64,000 nt of DNA, taken from an uncultured Pelagibacteraceae bacterium. Lineage in GTDB: Bacteria > Pseudomonadota > Alphaproteobacteria > Pelagibacterales > Pelagibacteraceae. The position numbers and the translations under genes were made by a program. Of this stretch, positions 1-6,961 are shown in pieces (position 1 is the stretch's first letter; each line of letters opens with the position of its first letter). Location of the stretch: NCBI GenBank assembly GCA_902617715.1, contig CACMXS010000001.1, positions 1-64,000 on the forward strand, in the 5' to 3' direction. The notes beneath the pieces are model-generated. The model was not told the origin of the DNA and made no database searches. It was given only the letters and a program-made list of their open reading frames with translations.

Positions 1-201
1 TGTTGGATTGAAGTATTGAGTAAAATAATAAAAAAGAAATATCCCTAAAAATATTAATATTAAATCTGATACTGAACAAATAAAACAAACCAAAAAGATA
101 TGTTGTTTTTTTAAACCTTGTTCAATTACAAAGATATTTTGTGCTCCTATCGCTAAAATTAAACTAAGTCCAGTAAAGAACCCTAAAATTAGGAATTCCA
201 T
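1..201 (-). CDS. LysE/ArgO-family amino acid exporter, N-terminal part
   Basis: The reverse strand reads from ATG at 201 without a stop to the window edge, giving the first 67 residues. They start MEFLILGFFTGLSLILAIGAQ and show two hydrophobic segments. The GLSLILAIGAQNIFVIEQGL stretch is the typical first helix of LysE/ArgO exporters, inner-membrane proteins that export basic amino acids. The C-terminal two thirds lies outside the window. It sits 12 bases downstream of the VOC gene on the same strand, so the two are probably co-transcribed. The substrate cannot be told from this fragment. Confidence 0.8.
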   Translation of the reverse strand, partial: MEFLILGFFTGLSLILAIGAQNIFVIEQGLKKQHIFLVCFICSVSDLILIFLGIFLFYYFTQYFNPT

Positions 202-213
202 CCAAATCTAATT

Positions 214-624
214 TTATTCCGCGTTAGCAGTTAATGTCTTAATCTCTAAAATATTTTCGTTTGGATCTTTAACAAAAAAAGTTTCTTGCTCATATTTTGT
301 GCCTTTAAATCTCAAATAAGGCTCATCATAATATTTTGCACCTTTATCCTTCAATCTCTTTTTAAGAGCATCAAAATCTTTTCTAGATAAATGAACTCCA
401 AAATGAGGAACAGAAACATTTCCCATATCAACATCATGTCTCTCGTTGTCTAATTTATGCTCACTTGCATGAAGTGTTAATTCATTTCCCCAAAAATCAA
501 CATCTGCCCACTCTTGTGCAGAATTATCTAATCTGCAGCCAAGTGTTTCACTATAAAATTTCTTTGCTGTTTCTAAATCTCCACATGGTATTGCCAAATG
601 AAAACAGTTTGTATTTTTGTACAT
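214..624 (-). CDS. VOC-family (glyoxalase/extradiol dioxygenase fold) protein
   Basis: This 136-residue protein has the vicinal-oxygen-chelate pattern: an N-terminal FHLAIPCGDLETAKKFY strand-helix followed later by VPHFGVHLS and a C-terminal FFVKDPNENILEIK strand. The His near residue 9, the His in HFGVHLS and the Glu in NILEIK are at the usual metal-ligand positions. One VOC module of this length normally works as a dimer. The family covers glyoxalases, dioxygenases and resistance proteins, and the substrate is not evident. It is divergent from cysE and followed by the exporter gene. Confidence 0.8.
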   Translation of the reverse strand: MYKNTNCFHLAIPCGDLETAKKFYSETLGCRLDNSAQEWADVDFWGNELTLHASEHKLDNERHDVDMGNVSVPHFGVHLSRKDFDALKKRLKDKGAKYYDEPYLRFKGTKYEQETFFVKDPNENILEIKTLTANAE

Positions 625-661
625 TTTAACCCTCTTTAATTTACGTATATGGTTACTATAT

Positions 662-675
662 AAAGTATATACTTT
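662..675. promoter_or_regulatory. 14-bp perfect palindrome in the divergent VOC/cysE promoter region
   Basis: AAAGTATATACTTT is an exact palindrome lying between the divergent VOC gene (start 624) and cysE (start 708). Its place 33 bases before cysE suits a regulator site acting on either gene. The sequence is AT-rich, as is the whole genome, so a chance palindrome cannot be excluded. No regulator is identified. Confidence 0.35.
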
Positions 676-707
676 TTTTAATCAACTGTTAGAAAACTCA
701 AAAAAAT

Positions 708-1280
708 ATGAATGATTTTTTACAATCTATAATTGACCGAGATCCTGCGGCAAAATCAAAGTTAAGTTTAATCTTAACCTACCCAGGAGTAAAAGCTATT
801 TTTTTTCATAAGATTGCAAATTTTTTTGCAATAGCAAAATTCGATTTAGTTGCAAGAATCATTTCACAATTCTCAAGATTTTTAACAGGAATTGAAATTC
901 ATCCAAAAGCAAAGGTAGGCAAAAATTTATTTATTGACCACGGTATGGGAGTAGTAATTGGCGAGACATCTGAGATAGGAAATAATGTAACAATTTATCA
1001 TAATGTTACTTTAGGTGGAATCGCACCAAGTATAAATGCAAATGACCAACGGAATACTAAAAGACATCCAACTTTAGAAGATAACGTTGTAGTTGGATCT
1101 GGAGCTCAGATTTTGGGACCAATAACTATTGGAAAAAATTCGTTAATCGGTGCAAACGCAGTGGTTACTAAAAATGTACCAGAGAAATCAATAATGGTAG
1201 GAATACCAGCTACAAGAGTTGGTGATGCTACAAAAGGATTCCAGCCTTATGCAGTTACTGATAAAGATAAAGATCAATGA
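708..1280 (+). CDS. cysE: serine O-acetyltransferase
   Basis: CysE makes O-acetylserine from serine and acetyl-CoA, the first committed step of cysteine synthesis. The 190-residue product has a short helical N-terminus and then left-handed beta-helix hexapeptide repeats ([27 protein letters not shown]). The catalytic His is H78 within [12 protein letters not shown]. It is shorter than E. coli CysE (about 273 residues), matching the compact SrpH/EpsC-type form. The ATGA at 1277-1280 overlaps the start of cysK, so the two are translationally coupled, which suits the known CysE-CysK complex. Confidence 0.93.
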   Translation: MNDFLQSIIDRDPAAKSKLSLILTYPGVKAIFFHKIANFFAIAKFDLVARIISQFSRFLTGIEIHPKAKVGKNLFIDHGMGVVIGETSEIGNNVTIYHNVTLGGIAPSINANDQRNTKRHPTLEDNVVVGSGAQILGPITIGKNSLIGANAVVTKNVPEKSIMVGIPATRVGDATKGFQPYAVTDKDKDQ

Positions 1281-2278
1281 CACAGATTAAAAATAATTTT
1301 ATTGAGTCCATAGGGAATACACCTTTAATAAAACTAAAAGCAGCCTCAGAAATTACTGGATGTAATATCTATGGTAAAGCTGAGTACTTAAACCCAGGCG
1401 GATCAGTAAAAGATAGAGCAGCATTAGCTTTGATTAAAGATGCACAAGAAAAAAAGTTAATATCTGAAGGTGGAATAGTTGTTGAAGGAACTGCTGGAAA
1501 CACAGGTATAGGATTATGTCTCCTTGGAAACTCTTTAGGTTACAAAACTATAATTGTAATGAACGATAATCAAACTCAAGAAAAAAAAGATACTTTAAAA
1601 AATATTGGTGCTGATTTAAGATTAGTGCCACCTAAACCTTACAAAGATGATGGAAACTATGTAAAAGTTGCTGGAAGACTTGCTGAAGAATTAAAAAGCA
1701 CAAATAACAATGGTGTAGTTTGGGCTAATCAATTTGATAATACTGCAAACGCCAAAGGACATTACGAAACAACTGGTCCAGAAATTTGGGAACAAACAGA
1801 TGGCAAAATAGATGGATTTGTTTGTGCATCAGGAACAGGTGGAACAATTGGTGGAGTAAGTAAATATTTGAAAGAGAAAAATAAAGATATTAAAATTTAT
1901 CTTTCAGATCCTACTGGTTCAGCTCTCTACAGTCATATTATGAATGGAGAACTTAAAGCCGAAGGTGGATCAATAACTGAAGGTATTGGCTCAAGCAGAA
2001 TAACAAAAAATTTTGCTGAGGCTAAAATTGATGGAGCTTTCTCAATAAGTGATCAAGAATCTTTACCAATACTTTATGACTTAATTCAAAATGAAGGATT
2101 AAGTTTAGGAACAAGCTGTGGGGTAAATATTGCAGGTGCGATCAGATTAGGAAAAGAACTAGGTCCAGGTAAAAATATTGTTACAATTCTTTGTGACAGA
2201 TCAGATAAATACAACTCAAAGATGTTTAATAAATCCTTTTTAAAGGAAAAAAACCTTCCAATACCTAGTTGGTTATAA
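1277..2278 (+). CDS. cysK: cysteine synthase (O-acetylserine sulfhydrylase)
   Basis: This PLP enzyme joins O-acetylserine and sulfide to give cysteine. K45 in [11 protein letters not shown] is the Schiff-base lysine, [11 protein letters not shown] is the substrate loop (many CysK have EPTSGNTG) and [10 protein letters not shown] binds the PLP phosphate. At 333 residues it is slightly longer than the usual 310-325. It overlaps cysE by four bases, and a hairpin at 2294-2317 closes the operon. The family also contains cystathionine beta-synthase-like enzymes, but the cysE linkage makes cysteine synthase by far the best call. Confidence 0.94.
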   Translation: MTQIKNNFIESIGNTPLIKLKAASEITGCNIYGKAEYLNPGGSVKDRAALALIKDAQEKKLISEGGIVVEGTAGNTGIGLCLLGNSLGYKTIIVMNDNQTQEKKDTLKNIGADLRLVPPKPYKDDGNYVKVAGRLAEELKSTNNNGVVWANQFDNTANAKGHYETTGPEIWEQTDGKIDGFVCASGTGGTIGGVSKYLKEKNKDIKIYLSDPTGSALYSHIMNGELKAEGGSITEGIGSSRITKNFAEAKIDGAFSISDQESLPILYDLIQNEGLSLGTSCGVNIAGAIRLGKELGPGKNIVTILCDRSDKYNSKMFNKSFLKEKNLPIPSWL

Positions 2279-2293
2279 TATCGCATATCAGCC

Positions 2294-2317
2294 ATGTAAT
2301 AAAACAGTTACATTTTT
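2294..2317 (+). terminator. probable intrinsic terminator after cysEK
   Basis: ATGTAA (2294-2299) and TTACAT (2308-2313) form a 6-bp stem with an 8-base loop, and the T run continues to 2317. It lies 16 bases after the cysK stop. The stem is AT-rich and therefore weak. Confidence 0.45.
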
Positions 2318-2346
2318 AAAATAATATTAATTAACATCGAGGGTTT

Positions 2347-2721
2347 ATGAATAAATATATAGCTGTAATACTATCTTTTTTAATTTTTACTTCTGCACAT
2401 GCAGGTATGAGTAAAGATGACAAATCTAAAGCCTGGGATTGTATTGGAATTTATATGGCAAATTACTTTTTACCATCTGGTGAAAAATTTGAATATGGAA
2501 TGAAAGAAAAATCTATTTCAACAGTAAAAGTTTTAAAAACGTATGCTCTTGAAATTGGTATTCCAGAAAAAGAATGGGATGAGGGAGTAAATAAAGCAGT
2601 TGATAAGCATTATGGCTCCAAATACGACCAAGCTAAAACTGAAAAATGTCATACTTTTGTTGAAGCTTTAGTTCCGAATGGAGCTGAAAGAGTAAAAAAA
2701 GTAGTTCAAACTTTATATTAG
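2347..2721 (+). CDS. small secreted protein of unknown function
   Basis: The 124-residue product starts with a clear signal peptide (MNKYIAVILSFLIFTSAHA, cleavage after AHA), so the mature protein of about 105 residues should be periplasmic. It has two Cys in the mature part, in WDCIGIYM and EKCHTFVE, that could form a disulfide. The rest is mostly helical and charged. I do not recognise a family. It opens a run of small same-strand genes that follow at 10-30 base gaps, so it is probably the first gene of that transcript. GAGGG lies just before its start. Confidence 0.8.
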   Translation: MNKYIAVILSFLIFTSAHAGMSKDDKSKAWDCIGIYMANYFLPSGEKFEYGMKEKSISTVKVLKTYALEIGIPEKEWDEGVNKAVDKHYGSKYDQAKTEKCHTFVEALVPNGAERVKKVVQTLY

Positions 2722-2742
2722 ATAATTAACTAAGGAGAACAA

Positions 2743-3033
2743 ATGGAAAAAGAAATGTTAGTATTCCTCAAACTTAAAGAGGGTAAATTAGAAACTTTCA
2801 TGGGATGGATGCAATCAGATGAAGGGATGGGTGTAAGAAAAAGTGTCGCCTATCCAGAAAAAACTGTTGGGGCCATGATTCCAGATAAAAGTGGAATGTT
2901 ATTTAAAGTGAATGTTCACAATGAAGCTGGAATGAAAGAGTTTGTGGCAGGAAATAATCCTGCAGGAAAAGCTATCTATGCAGAATGTGTAGAGAGCGCT
3001 AAATTATATGAACTATCTGAAGTAAATTTATAA
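2743..3033 (+). CDS. small soluble protein, possibly a dimeric alpha/beta-barrel type
   Basis: The 96-residue product has no signal peptide or membrane segment. The start is set by AAGGAG eight bases before the ATG. Alternating hydrophobic strands (EMLVFLKL, TVGAMIP, MLFKVNVHN) with helices between them resemble the small ferredoxin-like dimeric alpha/beta-barrel (ABM/EthD/DUF1330) class, and the DUF1330 gene four places downstream supports such a fold, but this is inference. I do not recognise a specific function. Confidence 0.75.
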   Translation: MEKEMLVFLKLKEGKLETFMGWMQSDEGMGVRKSVAYPEKTVGAMIPDKSGMLFKVNVHNEAGMKEFVAGNNPAGKAIYAECVESAKLYELSEVNL

Positions 3034-3042
3034 GGAGTATAA

Positions 3043-3249
3043 ATGAAAAAAATAATATTAACACTTTGTTTGGTCTTATTTGTTAGCTCTGCGTACGCAG
3101 GTTCATGTCCGATGTTAGCTAAAAATATTGATGAAAAAATTAAAAAAGCTCAAGAACTTAAAGATCAAGGTATGGATGCTCATAAAGCTGGTGATCATAC
3201 TAAATCTGAAACACTTTTAAATGAAGCTCTAGCTCTTTTTAAAAGTTAA
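3043..3249 (+). CDS. very small secreted helical protein
   Basis: This 68-residue protein has a signal peptide (MKKIILTLCLVLFVSSAYA, cleavage after AYA), leaving a mature peptide of about 49 residues. The mature part, with repeats such as KKAQELKDQGMDAHKAGDH, looks like one helical hairpin similar to a single TPR unit, with one Cys near its N-terminus. An AAGGAG site sits nine bases after the previous stop. It is probably a periplasmic microprotein; function unknown. Confidence 0.75.
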   Translation: MKKIILTLCLVLFVSSAYAGSCPMLAKNIDEKIKKAQELKDQGMDAHKAGDHTKSETLLNEALALFKS

Positions 3250-3264
3250 ATAGAAAGGAAAAAA

Positions 3265-3552
3265 ATGAAAAACTATATGGTAACTCACACTTTCAAATCT
3301 AAAGAAATGAAAGATAAATTTAGCGAAACAGTAGCCTCAATGAAAATGGAGGATATTATTAAATCAATGACCAGTGATAAAGCTGCGTGTCAAATGACTT
3401 GGAATACGCCAGCTGATACAATGCAAATGTTTTGCTGGTGGAAAGGAAATAGTGAGGAAGATATAATTAATCAACTAGGTCAAATGAATGACTTCTTTGA
3501 ACCTCACAAATTTACTGAGTGCACTGATCAAGTGATGGACTATAACGCTTAA
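3265..3552 (+). CDS. small soluble protein of unknown function
   Basis: The 95-residue product starts MKNYMVTHTFKSKEMKDKF and is cytoplasmic by composition. It contains Cys and Trp in QMTWNTPADTMQMFCWWK and ends with a CTDQVMDYNA tail. The N-terminal VTHTFKSKEMKDKFSETV strand-helix recalls ferredoxin-like monooxygenase/EthD domains. It lies between the secreted microprotein and the DUF1330 gene with gaps of 15 and 12 bases, preceded by GAAAGGA. No function can be assigned. Confidence 0.72.
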   Translation: MKNYMVTHTFKSKEMKDKFSETVASMKMEDIIKSMTSDKAACQMTWNTPADTMQMFCWWKGNSEEDIINQLGQMNDFFEPHKFTECTDQVMDYNA

Positions 3553-3564
3553 AAGGAGAAAATT

Positions 3565-3852
3565 GTGAGCAAAGGATATTTGATAGCACATCTTAAAGAA
3601 CACGATAAAGAAGGTATGGAAAAGTTTAGACAAATGTCCGGACCAACTATTGGAGAGCACGGTGGCAAAGTTCTTGTTCGTGAACCCAGTCCTGACGTAA
3701 GAGAAGGTGAAAATTTAGGTACTGTTGTATTAATTGAATTTGAAAGCATTGATGCTGCTCGTAAATTCTATGAGTCAGAAAAATATCAAGCGGCTAAAGC
3801 GGTTAGAGAATTAGCGGCCAAAGCTCATCTAGTTTTAGTTGAGGGGAATTAA
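3565..3852 (+). CDS. DUF1330 domain protein
   Basis: This 95-residue protein starts with GTG at 3565, nine bases after an AAAAGGAG site. It matches the DUF1330 pattern of YLIAHLKEHDKEGMEKFRQ, then GGKVLVREPSPD, then VVLIEFESIDAARKFYESEK. DUF1330 proteins are about 95 residues with a dimeric ferredoxin-like fold; their activity is not established. It is the only soluble member of the small-gene cluster that I can place in a named family, and it supports reading the neighbouring 95-105-residue proteins as similar small barrels. Confidence 0.85.
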   Translation: MSKGYLIAHLKEHDKEGMEKFRQMSGPTIGEHGGKVLVREPSPDVREGENLGTVVLIEFESIDAARKFYESEKYQAAKAVRELAAKAHLVLVEGN

Positions 3853-3880
3853 AACTCAGCTAATTAAAAAAGGAGTAAAA

Positions 3881-4195
3881 ATGAAAGCAATCTACACAAG
3901 AACTATCGGTGTTTATGATGATAAACTTAGTGAGGCAATGGAAATTTCTAAAGGTTTGGCTGAAGTAAGAAAAAAACATTATCCTGATCATGAAGTTTAC
4001 TTTTCTTTTCAAATTGGTGGAAATCCTAGAACAGTAAGAGAAACTTTAGTTGGAGAACAATTTACAGACAAAGCATTTGAAAATGATCAAAATATGTCTG
4101 CTGATCCTAAATTTATTGAACTTCAAAAAAAAATGAAGGGTGTTTTTAAAGAAGGTACAATACAAGACGAAATGAGAATGGTATTCAACGATTAA
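3881..4195 (+). CDS. small soluble protein of unknown function
   Basis: I place the start at ATG 3881 because an AAAAAGGAG site lies just before it; the frame is open upstream to 3839 but that would overlap the DUF1330 gene without a ribosome site. The 104-residue product begins MKAIYTRTIGVYDD and contains an ordinary alpha/beta pattern with YPDHEVYFSFQIGG in the middle. The pattern again suggests a dimeric ferredoxin-like barrel. Function unknown. Confidence 0.72.
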   Translation: MKAIYTRTIGVYDDKLSEAMEISKGLAEVRKKHYPDHEVYFSFQIGGNPRTVRETLVGEQFTDKAFENDQNMSADPKFIELQKKMKGVFKEGTIQDEMRMVFND

Positions 4196-4204
4196 GGAGA
4201 CAAA

Positions 4205-4621
4205 ATGATAGAAAAATTTAATGGAATATTTTATTTAGCAGTTTTTATAATTCATTTTATAGGTTTTGCTTATTATGGATTTAGATGTGTTTTCCAAACT
4301 AAATCCTTTTTAGATCAGTATGGTATTGATGATACTGGTGCTGGAATGGTTAGATTTTTTGGATCAATATTTTTTGGTTCTGTAGTAATGGCTTTCTATG
4401 TAGGATTCATTAGACCAAGCGGTTTGGAGGCAACATGGGGTTTCTTTAATCTAATTTTCTTACAAAATTTATCTGCATTTATAGTTGGATTTTATAACAC
4501 AAAGATAAATAAACTTGGACACACTGATAAAACATCAGATGAAGGAATTTATGCTCCTTTAGTTTTGACTATTTTAAGTGCTGTATTATGCTACGGTCTT
4601 GCTGATAAAATCTATATTTAA
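4205..4621 (+). CDS. small inner-membrane protein, four predicted helices
   Basis: The 138-residue product has four hydrophobic segments at about residues 7-25, 50-68, 75-95 and 115-135. It starts at ATG 4205 after AAGGAG, nine bases past the previous stop. The topology resembles small DUF4345/DoxX-like membrane proteins, but I cannot confirm a family. It is the first membrane gene of the cluster and is followed by a SnoaL-like gene. Confidence 0.72.
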   Translation: MIEKFNGIFYLAVFIIHFIGFAYYGFRCVFQTKSFLDQYGIDDTGAGMVRFFGSIFFGSVVMAFYVGFIRPSGLEATWGFFNLIFLQNLSAFIVGFYNTKINKLGHTDKTSDEGIYAPLVLTILSAVLCYGLADKIYI

Positions 4622-4637
4622 TTAAGAAAGGTAAACA

Positions 4638-4958
4638 ATGTCGATATTAAAAAGATACACTGACGCGATTAATAATAAAGATGAAGCAACGATGAATGAA
4701 CTTTTGCATGATGATTTTAAGTTTACAATGCATAAATCAGGAAATTCCTTAGGTAAAGCTGATGTAATCAAATGGGCAATGAGTGGTGATATTAATCAAG
4801 ATAAAGCAAGAGTGGTCTATGAAAATGATGAGGTTGGTGTACACCATTCAATTGTAAAATTTAATGATGGAAATGTTGAAGCTGTAATGGCAGTCTATAA
4901 ATATAAAGATGGAAAAATTATAAGTTTAGAGACTGGCGCCACTCCAATGCCTAAATAG
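4638..4958 (+). CDS. SnoaL-like / NTF2-fold small protein
   Basis: The 106-residue protein starts MSILKRYTDAINNKDEATM, the typical first helix of the SnoaL/NTF2 superfamily, followed by LLHDDFKFTMHKSG and then a curved sheet ending DGKIISLETGATPM. Such proteins are small cone-shaped isomerases, hydrolases or binding proteins; the substrate is unknown here. An AGAAAGG site precedes the ATG. The next gene starts with GTG directly after the TAG stop. Confidence 0.75.
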   Translation: MSILKRYTDAINNKDEATMNELLHDDFKFTMHKSGNSLGKADVIKWAMSGDINQDKARVVYENDEVGVHHSIVKFNDGNVEAVMAVYKYKDGKIISLETGATPMPK

Positions 4959-5177
4959 GTGAGTAATTTACTTTTTATTTGTATAGCTATAACTGCACTT
5001 GATATTTTTTTAATTATTTATGCGTTTACTATTCCTCTTTATCCAAAAAAATGGCGAAAAGAGGTAAATAGAAAATATAAAAATGAAACAGCCACTGGGG
5101 TAACAATAATTTTTGTTACAATGGTGGCCTGTTTTTTATGGGTAATATATTTTTATTTCTTTATTTTTGATTTATAA
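4959..5177 (+). CDS. small membrane protein, two predicted helices
   Basis: A GTG start at 4959 abuts the previous stop codon. The 72-residue product has two hydrophobic helices (about residues 4-26 and 48-68) separated by a basic loop (PKKWRKEVNRKYKNE). I recognise no family. The start is uncertain because no ribosome site other than the preceding gene end can be seen; translational coupling is likely. Confidence 0.6.
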   Translation: MSNLLFICIAITALDIFLIIYAFTIPLYPKKWRKEVNRKYKNETATGVTIIFVTMVACFLWVIYFYFFIFDL

Positions 5178-5184
5178 TTTTTTT

Positions 5185-5406
5185 ATGTTTCCAAAAAAAT
5201 ATTCAAAATTGATATTCATTTTTTTTATGGGTCTTGGTATGAGCTTGATCATGACACTTATAATTACATTTATAAACACAGGTTATGATGAACTTTATTA
5301 TAAAAGATTTTTAAAAGCCTGGTCAATAAGCTTACCTGTTGCTTTAATAGCTACAACAATAGTAGCTCCAATAGTAGAAAAATTTGTAGATAAAATTACC
5401 AAATAA
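5185..5406 (+). CDS. DUF2798 family membrane protein
   Basis: The 73-residue product has two transmembrane helices and matches DUF2798: FMGLGMSLIMTLIITFINTG, then RFLKAWSISLPVALIATTIVAP. The ATG at 5185 is chosen over an upstream in-frame TTG at 5167, which would overlap the previous gene. DUF2798 proteins are small and of unknown function and often sit near transporters, as here with two SMR genes downstream. Confidence 0.8.
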   Translation: MFPKKYSKLIFIFFMGLGMSLIMTLIITFINTGYDELYYKRFLKAWSISLPVALIATTIVAPIVEKFVDKITK

Positions 5407-5422
5407 TAATATTCTTTTAATT

Positions 5423-5758
5423 GTGAGTAATATAATTGCATACATAATTCTTATAATTGCGGTTATTTTAGGAACTGCGGCTAATGGTTTTGCTAAAGGT
5501 GCAAATGGTTTTACATTGTTAATACCAAGCTTACTTACAGCTATAACAATAGTTGGTTGTATGTTCACATTATCAATTGTTATGAAAACTATTCCAGTTG
5601 GTATAACTTATGCATCTTTTGCAGGATTATGTATTATAGCTACAACAATCGTTGGTATATATAAATTTAATCAAATGCCTGATTTTTATACTATCATCGG
5701 TTTGACTCTAATTATTTCAGGAGTACTAATGGTCAACTTGCTTGGCAAAACGAGTTAA
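5423..5758 (+). CDS. SMR-family (EmrE/SugE-like) transporter, subunit 1
   Basis: This 111-residue protein has four transmembrane helices and the SMR signature AYIILIIAVILGTAANGFAK in helix 1 and PVGITYASFAGLCIIATTI in helix 3. The Glu of helix 1 that is essential in EmrE (E14) is not seen; LGTAANGF stands at that position. The start is GTG at 5423. The next gene is a paralogue of equal length starting five bases after the stop, which suggests a heterodimer of the paired SMR type. Confidence 0.85.
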   Translation: MSNIIAYIILIIAVILGTAANGFAKGANGFTLLIPSLLTAITIVGCMFTLSIVMKTIPVGITYASFAGLCIIATTIVGIYKFNQMPDFYTIIGLTLIISGVLMVNLLGKTS

Positions 5759-5762
5759 ATCT

Positions 5763-6098
5763 ATGACAAATTTATCTGGATATATATTTCTTTTTTTGGG
5801 AATTATTCTTGGGATAACCTCTAATGGTTTTTTAAAATCAACTAATGGATTTTCAAATCTTGGACCAACTATTTTTTGTGCTGTTTCAATAGTTGCTTGT
5901 ATCTTTTGTTTAGCTAAAGCAATGAATATTATTCCTGTGGGTTTTACTTACGCAACTTATGGGGGGCTAACTATTGCTGCAGTAACTTTGTTTGGTGTAT
6001 TTAAATATAATCAGATACCTAACTTATATGGCATTCTTGGTATTGCTTTAATTATTATTGGAGTAATATTGCTAAATACACTTGGCAAAACTACTTAG
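5763..6098 (+). CDS. SMR-family transporter, subunit 2
   Basis: I start this gene at ATG 5763, which makes it 111 residues, the same length as its upstream paralogue; an upstream TTG at 5742 overlaps that gene. The two proteins share the pattern LGI(T/A)xNGFxK in helix 1 and PVGxTYAxxxGL in helix 3, and both end in LLGKTS or TLGKTT. Helix 1 again lacks the canonical EmrE glutamate. Exported substrate unknown. It converges with the phosphatase gene, overlapping it by eight bases at the 3' ends. Confidence 0.85.
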   Translation: MTNLSGYIFLFLGIILGITSNGFLKSTNGFSNLGPTIFCAVSIVACIFCLAKAMNIIPVGFTYATYGGLTIAAVTLFGVFKYNQIPNLYGILGIALIIIGVILLNTLGKTT

Positions 6099-6897
6099 AA
6101 ACAGGTTTTAAAATTTTAAGTATTTTTGTGTGAAGATTTTTGTTAACTGAACAAATTATATTTCCAGCTTTTTTTGGATCACCATTTTTCCAAGTAGTTA
6201 CTATTCCTCCTGCAGCTCTAATAATTGGAATCAAAGCATGAATATCCCAGATTTTATTTCTACATTGAATAACTACATCTAGTTTTCCTTCAGCTAAATG
6301 AGAATAACTTAAAGCATCTGAACATGGAAATTGCATTCGTTTAAGTATTTGAGGGATTTTTTTTTGCTGATTCAAAGATAGACCTCCATGAAATGCTGCT
6401 GACAATTTCATATTAGAAAAATTTGATTTACTATTAACTTTAATTCTTTTTTTTTTTCCATTCTCTGAAACATATGCTGAGTTAAAAGAAGTGTTCAAAT
6501 AATATTTTTTTAATATTGGAAAATTTGCAAGACCTATAACAGGATTCCCTTTATAATTTAAAGAAATCAAATTACTCCATGTTGGATTACCAATTACAAA
6601 AGATCTTGTTCCATCAATGGGATCAATAACCCATGAAAAATCACTTTTAGTTTTTTTGTGACCAAACTCTTCACCTATTATTTGGTGATTAGGAAATTTT
6701 TTTTTAATTTCTTTACTTATAAACTTTTCAAAAGTCTTGTCTGCATCTGTTACAGGATCATAGCCCTTCCCCTTTAATTTATTTGAAACTTTAAATGGCT
6801 TATTTAATTTGGAATAGTAAAATTTAGTAAGTTTATTTCCTAAATTACTAAGAAATCTTGAGTAATTTTTATATTCTGATGATTTTAATTTAGTCAC
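6091..6897 (-). CDS. inositol monophosphatase family; probable histidinol-phosphatase
   Basis: The 268-residue protein has the metal-dependent phosphatase motifs DPVTDADKTFE, IIGEEFG, WVIDPIDGTRSFV and WDIHALIPIIRAAGG, which bind Mg2+ and phosphate. In many Alphaproteobacteria this subgroup is the HisN histidinol-phosphatase; inositol or other sugar phosphates remain possible. A hisI gene is elsewhere in the window but not adjacent. It is divergent from the dioxygenase gene at 6962. Confidence 0.82.
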   Translation of the reverse strand: MTKLKSSEYKNYSRFLSNLGNKLTKFYYSKLNKPFKVSNKLKGKGYDPVTDADKTFEKFISKEIKKKFPNHQIIGEEFGHKKTKSDFSWVIDPIDGTRSFVIGNPTWSNLISLNYKGNPVIGLANFPILKKYYLNTSFNSAYVSENGKKKRIKVNSKSNFSNMKLSAAFHGGLSLNQQKKIPQILKRMQFPCSDALSYSHLAEGKLDVVIQCRNKIWDIHALIPIIRAAGGIVTTWKNGDPKKAGNIICSVNKNLHTKILKILKPVSK

Positions 6898-6961
6898 AAG
6901 GAACTAATACAATTTAATTTGTATTGATTAAAGCAAAATTTTAAATAATCATCTAATAAGT

